Assembly (NCBI GenBank): GCA_005408345.1
Contig: SEMN01000200.1
Location: 372,001 to 436,000 of the forward strand
Length of the DNA: 64,000 nt
From: Macquaria australasica
Lineage: Eukaryota; Chordata; Actinopteri; Centrarchiformes; Percichthyidae
Direction: 5' to 3'
Below the pieces are notes generated by a model. That model did no database searches. It saw nothing but the letters and a program-made list of their open reading frames with translations, and was not told the origin of the DNA. Every line of letters starts with the position of its first letter. Position 1 is the stretch's first letter. The position numbers and the translations under genes were made by a program. Of this stretch, positions 27,101 to 36,340 are shown piece after piece.

Positions 27101-28930
27101 TATACTGTCCACATAGAAATGCATTATATTTTGATATTTAAACAATGTTTTCTCTTGCAAATCTTGTAGTAACCGATAATGAGTTTGCCAGGCTTCAGGA
27201 GAGACTACTGCGGACAGAAAGGATGATGGAGAGGATTGTCTCTGAGAAGAGTCGTGGTTCTGGGAGGTGAGACTTATTTTTCTCTTAGCTTCCTAGTTTT
27301 CACTGCCCATAGCACAGAAGAACCAGAAAAATGACTTCATACTGGGATAAATCAGCAAAGACCTGGCATGGAAATGAAAGGGCTAAAGAAGTAAGAGAAA
27401 ATTATTCCAAGGCTGGAAAGGCCACTGGCACATTTTACTTAACAGCTTCTGCTACTACTTTATTTAAAAAGTCATGTAATAGCATAAATTGTCCAGAAAA
27501 TGAAAATGAATTTATGTCTAAGGAAAGGGGAAAGTATCTAGCTGCTAGTTTGTTGGAAAATACTCATGTCACTTTTGGACATACTGAGGCTAAATAATTG
27601 TTTTTAACAAGCAAATAAAATCTCATACTGAGACTCACAGACTCAATAATGTAGCCTCAGTGATTTTTATTAGTCACAATTCATTGATACAGAAAACAAT
27701 CTGGGCCTCATCTCACTCAGTAAAACCTTTGAGAAATCAAAAAGAGCCAGAGTGACGTGCCATAGCCTTGCCATCTTGCCTGACTCTGCTTCCATATGTG
27801 TGTTGCTCTTTAGTGGCAGAAGGAGGAAGAGTAAAACTACAACTTCAAAGAAGGAGGAGAAATTACTCAGGCAGCTTAGACAGATCACACAGCTGATGCA
27901 AGAAAGCCGGTTGGAGGGAGCCTCCCCAGAGATGGAGGCTGAGGAGGTCCCCTACAGTGCAGACTGGGAAGGTGCATGCCTGAATCTGAATCTCCAAGAT
28001 CCTCACGTCATTTTATAAGATGTACATTTGTTGCAGATTATAGTAGCAGGTTTTGTCTCCAGTGCAATCAAATACATTGTTAATCATAAGAAGATGTTCC
28101 ATGCACCCAAACTCTCACACTGTATATGAAATTATGTTATGTCTTTGTACACCAATGCAGGCTACCCAGAGGAGACCTACCCAGTGTATGATGATTCCTA
28201 TGACAGACTTCGATTTGACACCATTATGCTGGAGGTACCTCCCAACCAGCCCACCGCCGAGGCCCTGGCAGAGAGGATGGAGCAAGAGGAGGAAGAGGCT
28301 ATGGCTAGGAAACTATCCATAGTGCAAGAGGTGGATGAAGAGGAAGAGGAGGAGGAGGAGGACGGGGAGGAAGATGAGGAGGAAGATGAGGATAAAGAGG
28401 AAGAAGTGGAGGAAGTAGAGGAAGATGTAGAGGAGGAGGAGGAGGAGGAGGAGGAAGTAGAAGCAGAGAAAAGGCTGTTGCTCAGTCTTCCTTCGTCCCA
28501 GCCTGCTACGGAAAGAAAGCAGGAGAGACTTGGTTTGGAGGTGAGCAAAGAGCTACAGTGTCACAATGGAGGGAAGAAGCAAATTAGCTTTAGTGACCAC
28601 AGAGATGTGTTCCACTACCCTAAAGAGGATACTTGTGAAGAGGAGGAAGAAGAGAAGGAAGATGAGGTGGAGGAAGAGGAGGAGGATGAGGAGGAGGGCA
28701 CAGAACTGGAAGAGGAGGAGGAAGCTGATGAAGACGATCCAGTGATAGAGGCAGAGAGCCTGCTGTTCAGTTGTGAGGGTTGTCCCAACCCGGAGAAAGA
28801 AGCAGAGGAGGATGATGAAGAGTATTTGTTAATGTCAGCGCCTGTGGAGGGTGATGGTCGTATCCATGCAGACATGCCTAAAGAAGTCGGGGTGAGTGGG
28901 CTGAGGATGCGGAACAGGAGGGAGACGTAA
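23989..28930 (+). CDS. ric3: RIC3 acetylcholine receptor chaperone, complete six-exon coding region
   Basis: RIC3 is an ER membrane protein that promotes folding, assembly and surface delivery of nicotinic acetylcholine receptors (family knowledge). The coding exons are 23989-24106, 26125-26342, 26649-26724, 27170-27266, 27814-27971 and 28161-28930. All introns are GT/AG, and the sum is 1437 nt (478 codons plus TAA). Residues 7-25 form an N-terminal hydrophobic segment. Residues 90-111 form the second membrane segment, containing the family hallmark IPIYGFGILLYI. Residues about 143-163 are a predicted coiled coil (FARLQERLLRTERMMERI). Residues about 185-228 hold the conserved KLLRQLRQIT and DWEGYPEETYP blocks. 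The C-terminus ends in a basic RMRNRRET, comparable to the human SMLRKRNPQGLE end. The protein is longer than human RIC3 (about 369 residues) because of two Glu/Asp-rich stretches in the last exon. The start is the first ATG of a frame that matches the family N-terminus. The identification is firm; the exact UTRs are not determined. Confidence 0.96.
24107..26124 (+). other. ric3: RIC3 intron 1
   Basis: A 2018-bp GT/AG intron. It contains a short (TTG)n run near 24195-24213 and a 109-codon open frame (24856-25185) with no recognisable homology and no splice or start context to support it. A short GATT/GACT-rich stretch lies just before the acceptor. Nothing else was recognised. Confidence 0.8.
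26125..26342 (+). CDS. ric3: RIC3 coding exon 2 (transmembrane hallmark exon)
   Basis: The acceptor TCTCCTCCAG precedes the exon and the donor is AAG|GTAATT. It encodes residues 40-112: FYPPVMHQ, then an SAEAMAKIKG block aligning with human LAEAFAKAKG, then the second membrane segment IPIYGFGILLYIFYIIYK. It ends in phase 0. Reading through the donor would stop after four more codons. Confidence 0.95.
26649..26724 (+). CDS. ric3: RIC3 coding exon 3
   Basis: The acceptor is TTCACAG and the donor is ATTA|GTAAGT. It encodes LTCKGKTTKSGNYTT and onward to ENKI, matching the human SKGKTTAEDGKCYT region after the membrane segment. It was missed as an open frame because it is only 76 nt. Confidence 0.92.
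27170..27266 (+). CDS. ric3: RIC3 coding exon 4 (coiled coil)
   Basis: The acceptor is ATCTTGTAG and the donor is GGGAG|GTGAGA. It encodes ITDNEFARLQERLLRTERMM and on to ERIVSEKSRGSG. This is a heptad-compatible segment corresponding to the human RIC3 coiled coil (FELAQLQEKLKETEAAMEKL). The exon is 97 nt and keeps the frame between exons 3 and 5. Confidence 0.93.
27814..27971 (+). CDS. ric3: RIC3 coding exon 5
   Basis: The acceptor is TGCTCTTTAG and the donor is GAAG|GTGCAT. It encodes a basic SGRRRKSKTTTSKK stretch, then EEKLLRQLRQITQLM and EMEAEEVPYSADWE, the most conserved cytosolic block of vertebrate RIC3. The donor fits the consensus poorly after GTG. Confidence 0.93.
28161..28930 (+). 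CDS. ric3: RIC3 coding exon 6 with acidic C-terminal tail and stop
   Basis: The acceptor is ACCAATGCAG. The split Gly codon is followed by YPEETYPVYDDSYDRL, matching human YPEETYPIYDLSDCIK, then ALAERMEQEEEEAMARK (human EEIAERMGMIEEEE). Residues about 278-325 and 380-416 are almost entirely Glu/Asp, encoded by GAG/GAA/GAT repeats. TAA is at 28928-28930. Ser-rich open frames on the opposite strand here are only complements of the acidic codons. Confidence 0.94.
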
Positions 28931-31900
28931 AGGACTTTTCCAGTTACCTAAAATGTGTTTTTAAACATACAATGTTCCTCAAATTGTGTTTTGCTTATTA
29001 CTGATCCCTTATATGTGTAAAACATAGAACACAAGCTAAATGGAGACATGCAATGCTGTTCTGAAGTGATACTTTTATACAAATAATAGTCTCCTTTCAC
29101 AACATCAATGTGGTAAGAGCTTCTGATGCTTGTTTTGTATATTTTCATCTACAGTCACTTCTATTTCCTGTTTCGATTTGATATCCACAAACAAACAGTG
29201 AAAAGAAAGAAGGTTTCAGGCTCAAGGAAAATTTAAGCAGTTACATTTGTCATTTTTCATTCAGAAGGCTTCCCACATTTCCTTTTTCTGGTATAACAGA
29301 TTTGGGACATTAACTTTTTCTGATAGGCTATACATCACGCTCAATGACAGGCTGTACTTTAAAGGCCCTGCACACCCATGATACAGCCACACAGGTGTTT
29401 TCACTAAATTTCCTGTTTTTAGGCCAGTCGAAATGTGTACAAAATGTGCTTGATTAACATCTCACCCTTTCTCTCTAGTTGCACCTGTTAAGGCAGAATT
29501 AACTTACACTTTATCATTCTTGAGATTTGTGATCTCCTGTAATACTCAGCCTAGCCCAATCAGTCAGGTTAATTAAAAACACCTGTGTGGGTGTGCAGAG
29601 CCTTTAAAACAATTTAAAGAACTGAAGATTATTATGAAGTTATTGACTGCTCATTTGCTTTTCTTTTTCTTTTTTCTTTTTTGATCAAGAAAGGCTTTAC
29701 AGTCTCCAAAACAAAGTAATTTTGTTCACCCACAGAATGTCTGCATTATATATCATCATCCCAGATTACTTTTATATGACGATGTTGTTAGTGCTTTTGA
29801 ATCAGAAAATGTGTCACATGTTCCACAGAAGCAGGAAACAGAGAATTGAAGCTTTGCTTCAAATGAAATATGTGAGGTAGTTTATGAGTGTGCAGCGCCT
29901 GACACTGTCATGCAATATCTGGCTCCACCTGGTGGTCCAATGTGGTTCTACCCTTGGGGATGCTCCCTGTTGCGGTAATGCGGCATAACAGCTTAGAATA
30001 CACAGCAACATGATAAATAACATCCAGGGAGCATTGCAAATATCCCCCCAGCAAGAATTATCATAGAAATAAGAACTCTCCATGGTGCACACAAACAGAG
30101 TAGAAGCAAAGCAGGTGGAGGCTGTGGTGGAGAAGGCTTTTGCAAATTTGTAGCAGTTGTAAATAGCAGCAAAGCTCCTGTCAATATACAGAGTAAATGT
30201 GAGCATGAAGATTTATAAATTCAAAGCAGTGCAGAAAGATGGGAAGGGCGTGGTAAGATAGATCTCAACAACAACTTTGACTTCAAGTGTCCTGCCAACA
30301 TTAAGTCATTAGCTGCTTTTCGCATTGCTGCCTCTAGTGATTGATGTGATGAAGTTACACTTTATTAAGCGCTGTAGGGAAATCCATCTTCTGCACTTGA
30401 TACATTCTGTTTAGCAGCAGCGAACTGCCACAGCACAAGGACCAGGGACTAACTACAGTAGTCAGCCAGCTGCATGCCATGGTCAAAGGCAATGAAGTGT
30501 TTCAATATTACCAGACAAACTAAAATACTACACTTGTGTCAGACAAATATAATGCCATTATGACAGACAGAATACAGTCTCAACCTTTCACTAGAATTGG
30601 AAGGTGATGTTAAGTGATTGTTTCTTTACAAGAAAACAGTCATGTCACTCAGTTTCACTAAAACTGTTTGCCAGCATCAGTAGCACACATCTTTCTCAAC
30701 AGCCTCAGTATTGACTCAGCTGACATCGAATATGCCCCTTTGACCATTAGACCTCTCTCACTGTGGGCATATTGACTTGTCATAGATGTGACATAGTGTG
30801 ACTATTAACAATCACAATGGCTGCAATCAATTAAGGTATCCCAGTTCCGGAGCCCTGGCATTGTGCATGTGGTCTCACTGGCTTGACTTGCTGGCACACC
30901 AAAACAGGCTAAGCCATAATTAATTATATTAGTTACACCTGTGTATTTGGAACCATATATATCCTATTTTAGTTTAAAAAAAATGTAGGGTTACAGCTTT
31001 TACAAAATGCTTGACATCTACAGTATATTTGAACATGAGCAGCGTTTCATGAATGTGTATCAAGGTGTGTTAATGTAAAACACAATCAAATGTCTGGTTG
31101 TGACTCACAAAGTAAATTAAAAAAAACATTGTAGATGATCAGGGGTAGACATAGAGAGGTTGATATCCATACAACTGAGTCTGAAACTGAATCTTAGTCT
31201 CAGAGGAATAGAGATATTGATGAGTGGATGTAAAAGATCAAACAGCAAACCCCATGGTCTCTCTGATCATACAAAAATGCAAAGCAGAACAAAGGATCAG
31301 CAAAAGAAAAGAAAGACAAAGCCACAACAAATCATGCGAAGTGCAGCTTTAGCCAGTCACATAAGGATGGAATATCTGTCTGTTTTCAATGCTTGATTAT
31401 CATCCCAGACATCTCTGTAATGTTGGAACTGTTTTGTGTTGAGAGTGTCAGTGTAGTAGTAAACAATGGATCCTGTTTGCACATCACACTGCCACTCCTA
31501 AAGTAATAGCTTGTAGGCAAGGTTGTAGGCAAGCCAGTTACTGAAAAGTATTGTATTTTAATAGCCATGCAACCGTTTTTTGTTCACGCTGTTGTTAAAA
31601 ATACCAGACTCACACAATAAAGAGAGCATTGCTTGTCAGCTTCCAATAAAATATTTCTGTGTGTATTTTATGTTCTTCCACTTCGTTCAAGCATCATGTG
31701 GGCCTTTTGACTCTCCTCTTTATGTATGTTCAATGTTACATTGTTTTGAAAGGGGAGCAAAGGGTAAAAGACTGCATCAAATTCATAAACATGACAGTAG
31801 CTTTGTTTTTTGAGAGAACAGAATGCATATTTTGACTTACTGAAGTTTTATTTTTTTCCATGATCAAAGAACTGTGTCTATACCACCACAGTAAATTGTA

Positions 31901-33632
31901 CACCATTTACTGTACATTACAACAAGAGCACTAAAAACAGAAAGTGAAAGAACCTTTGGTTCCTGGACACATGTATGAAAAGCAGACTTTACAGCAAGAG
32001 TATCAACAATTTTAAAATAGAAATTTAAAATAGTTAGAACACAATTGAGTACAAGAATAGCACATTTGATAAAGATTTCCTCATTACCCGCAGTAACAAT
32101 ATCGGTATCAGAGATTGTTCTTTGCCTTCATTCAGCATTTTTTAAAGGTCATAAAATACAAAATACTATCATATATTTGAGAAAGGATGCTTCCCCATAA
32201 GGAGCAAGAGGAATAATATTTTGAGTAGAAATGTGAACAGCAATAAACCACGTGATATAGAAACGTACAGCCAGTCAGATGAGGAATGTACCAAACGCCA
32301 CCTCAGTGGAGCATAAAATTAATCAAAGATGTAAAGAGCAAGAGAATAAATATGCAACTGTTGAAGCTGTGGCAGATTCACACTGTTACTGTGTGTTTGT
32401 TGGCAGTAAGTCAATCTGTGTTCAGTTTAGTTTTCCCAGGTAGGAGACATCAGAAGATATGAGCACAACCTTAAGTCTGAGTGCCTTGGATATCATATCT
32501 GCTGCCTGATATACAGTGCAATGTAAATAATTATTCACCATTTTAGTGTGATGTGCTCTAGGCCCTAACTGTAATTTAAGTATAGCTGGACAATCACTAA
32601 AATGTTGTCCAATGATTTGCACTTTGGATTAGTATCTTCTGGAGGTTTTTGCAACTCCAACTATTTAATCAGTCTAAATGAACTCCGCGCTAGACAACGG
32701 AATTCAAAGTAGCTACAGAGAAATATCTCGAATGCATGTGAAGACAGCAAGAATAGCAAAGACCAATTCAAGCTCAGCTCATTTTACGGCCAAAGCGTAA
32801 CACTGGAATTAGTCTTCAAAGGCACAATAAAGTATGTACAACTATATCTCATCCACTACAGACTCCAAAGTAAAGTGCACCATCATCCTATACATTCACA
32901 TACATGACACTGTGACACGATATTGTATATGGTACACAGCACAGTGTAACATGCCTTTGTCCTGTTCATGTCCATGTCGCTAATTGTTTTGTGTGGAGAC
33001 ATGAGATATTCCTTCTTGTGATGCTAATTTATGTGCTTGCAGCTCCATGGAGCCAGTAGAGCTGAAACTGATGCAAATGATAACAGAAACAAAATTAACA
33101 TGTAATAAATACATAAATAACAAAATAAATACATTGTGACGTGCATGTTATTTTTAATTCAGTAACTATATAAGCAGTATTCATGCTTGAGGAAGAGTGT
33201 GACATTGTGTTTTTTGTGTGGCAGATTACATAAAATCCAGTCAACTTTTAAAACGTACAGATGTGTAATTGTTAGTTATAATTTACAGATAAAGAAATGT
33301 TAAATTTCTCTAACTACTACATAAAGGAACAGTGTTTGTTTTTATAATGCCATTACAGTACAGTACAAAATGACTATAGTTATCAAAACAAATGAATTTG
33401 ATTACTCTTTGTGCTTGTGTTCTTCCAATGACCAAGACCATCCCGAGGCCCCACCACCACCATACACACACACATACACACAAAACTTGAGGCCCATAAA
33501 GCATTTTGGGATATGCAGGACTTCCAAGGTACTGGGTGATTTGGATATCTCAAACCAGTCACAGGGATACATTAACAGCCCTTGTTGAGAGGACAGATGG
33601 ACCAGTTCTCCACTGAACTTCAGGCTGGGGGT
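28931..33632. other. Shared 3' flank of convergent RIC3 and TUB
   Basis: About 4.7 kb between the two stop codons must hold the 3' UTR of RIC3 (+) and of TUB (-). The first AATAAA I see on the + strand is at 31616-31621. An AATAAAA on the - strand lies at about 31846-31852. If used, the two transcripts would end roughly 230 bp apart. Neither site is confirmed. A MITE sits at 29359-29607. The open frames at 29859-30206 on the - strand are not recognised. Confidence 0.45.
29359..29607. mobile_element. Small MITE with TTAA flanks in the RIC3 3' flank
   Basis: Inverted ends AGGCCCTGCACACCCA (from 29363) and TGGGTGTGCAGAGCCT (ending 29603) differ at one base. Both are bordered outside by TTAA (29359-29362 and 29604-29607). 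The arms continue inward as CACACAGGTGTTTT and its complement after a small indel. TTAA target duplications are typical of piggyBac- and Kolobok-type transposons. There is no coding capacity in about 240 bp. The superfamily is inferred from the TTAA alone. Confidence 0.65.
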
Positions 33633-33766
33633 CTATTCACAGGCTAACTTGCTGTCAAAGCTGGAAAGGGCAATGGCAAAGGCTTGCAGGGCACACATTG
33701 GGTAGTTATAGTCCATGGTGAAGACATCTTCTGCCACACGGCCAAACTGCATCACAATATAATCAG
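33633..33766 (-). CDS. tub: TUB coding exon 12 and stop
   Basis: The acceptor is TTCTCCCCTGCAG. It encodes DYIVMQFGRVAEDVFTMDYN, then YPMCALQAFAIALSSFDSKL and ACE, followed by TAG at 33635-33633. This is the C-terminal hydrophobic helix of the tubby barrel and the most conserved part of the family. The 3' UTR continues toward lower coordinates. Confidence 0.97.
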
Positions 33767-36296
33767 CTGCAGGGGAGAAGAACCAGGAAACACATTTTGG
33801 ACAAGCAGCTTCGTGACCATATTCTCCCCTCCCTTTAATTTGTATTCTTAATTATGGAGCATTCAATATTTAATTAAAAAAGTTGTAATGAAACAAATAA
33901 TTCATCCATGATGAATAAATACAGGCAGTGTTTAGGACTTATAAATAATAAGAAATAATAATTAGTTGCATCATATCCCCCCTCTCTCTCTTACTGTCTC
34001 TCACACCCCTTGTTTCCTGTCTGACTCTATACCGTCAGCCATGCAAAAAAGGCAAAACATGCCAAAAAGCTCAAGCTCAATATTATTAAATATGATGTTA
34101 TGCGATTGGCTGTTTGCTCATTCAGACAGACCAACTGCCAATCATATAACTGGCTCTGGCCTGTTTGTCTTGATTGAAAGATAACGGCTTTAAGATAAAA
34201 AGTGATATCATGAAATAAAATGATCTTTTACTGTGCAAAGAAGGAGGATGAAATGAAGTTTAATTAAGTTAACAAGCTGAGTTTTTTAATTTATTGGATT
34301 ACTTCACAATTTCATGGTTACATTACATTACATATTATGTGTCTGTACTTATTCATATGATTGTGCATTTCATGATGTCTTATTAATTTATTTAATACCA
34401 AGCACTGGGGCTCTGTATTACTTATTACTAAAAGACCCACTCTACTACCAACTAACCACCCTACTGAAACCCTACAGTACGCCTTGTCTAGAGTTACTTC
34501 ACTGTAATGTTTTAGAGCTAAACTGCATATTAGTTAGTGCATGTTAGCACAAATACTATAACCATGGAAAATACTTGTTTCTGATTGGCTGGCAGGCATC
34601 ATGAGACACCTCAAAACATAGGTTACGGTTGAAAACTTAACCACCATTCTAAATCAGAATGTTAAACTGCAGGTAACCATGGCAACGGTACTTTTGCTAC
34701 TTTTAATTCTTACTGGTGAAACTGACCAGCTGCTTTCTTCGCCTCCACCTGCTCGTAATCTTTTGGACAATTTTCAGGACACCTTGTTGTGTATTATCAC
34801 TTTTGGCGTCTATTTCTCCATTGTTTTCTCTGACTATTTAAAATGTTTTGTTACTATTCCACCCATTGATGTAAAAAGGAAAAGAAACAAAAGGAAATTC
34901 TACAGAGGGGGTACTGTAGGCTATTAAAACCTACCACTGGTTGGGTCTTTTGTACCTCATAATATGACTTTAACATGGCAAATGTACAAAACATGGATCT
35001 GTTAATTGTATTTAGTATTAAACCTCTAACAGTTTAGAGGTATGGAACTCACGGTCATTGTCGTGAATGATTTGGAAATTCTTGACGGAGGCCTGAGTGA
35101 CTCTGCCGTGGAAGTTGAGCACATAGGATTGTGTGTCATCGTTCCACACAGGCGTCTTGTTGTGAAGTTCAATCACGCTCTCTGTGTTCTTGTTCTGCCA
35201 CCTGGCCAGCAGTGACTCATGGTCCTGTAATGAAGAAGAACAGAATAGCTTCGGACATGGACATCATACACCAGGTCAATTATGTAAGTATTAGAAGAGG
35301 TTGAATTGGTCAGCACAGATGTGGCTATTGAGAAATTAGGTAACATACATTTCGTGGGCGAATAGACACTCTCTCGTGGTCCATGTTCATTCCAGGAATG
35401 ATGACACTCATTTTGCGAGGCCCTTTGAATCCTAAGACATTGGTTTCCTAGATTGAAAAGATGATAAACAGTACTGTAAGCATGTTCACCCAAAAAGCTT
35501 GCAGAGCTTTAATAGCATATGACAGTATATTATTATACCAAATATCCATTATGTCACATTTCATCTGAAACCGCATTAAATAAAATACACATTTTTATCA
35601 CAGCAAGAGACAAATTTACATTTATTGATCTGAAGAATTATACACTGCACTATCTACTGTATGTGGTCCTTTGTTCAACTAACAGCTACCGCCTGACTAT
35701 TGGAAGTTATCTCTGTCTGTAATGAAAGCCAGGCCGTTCTCCTTTATAAATATTTGATTGGATTTATACATGCATAGATGATAACTTGATTTCAACCTGG
35801 TTATGGCAATGCCCTGACTCCTCCATGAATGTATCTGATTATCTGAGTTAGACTCTCTAAATGGAACTGTGTATTTCAAAGGCCACCAGACAGATTAACC
35901 TGGATGTTGTATTTTCAAAGCAAATAAAATGACAGATACCTCTGATATTAAATCATTCCATGTTAAGTGGCTTTTTAGAAAAATGACATTACTTCAAACC
36001 ATGTAAGCCCTAATCAAGTATTGTATCTCTGTATATGTAATCACACTGAATTATCATGTATGTTATTGCCAACTCATTGCTCAATATTTGTCTTCAAAGA
36101 TATGAACAGCTTGGGCTTAAGGAGTATTTTGACCAACTCACATAGCAAATGGCTGCTAGCTCTTGACGCAGGTTGCTAGCTTCGAGGCTGGTGGTGCTCT
36201 TCATAGGGTTCAGTCCACTGTCGTATACAGTGAACTTAGTTCCCATGAGGTTAGACCTGCAAAGAAAACATAACAGACTGAAGGGGTCTGATGGTT

Positions 36297-36340
<44 letters not shown>

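Noticed and set aside
28198..28875. Two serine-rich frames on the - strand
   Set aside because: They are the complement of the Glu/Asp codons of RIC3 exon 6 (GAG/GAA read backwards give Ser/Leu). They are shadows of the real gene.
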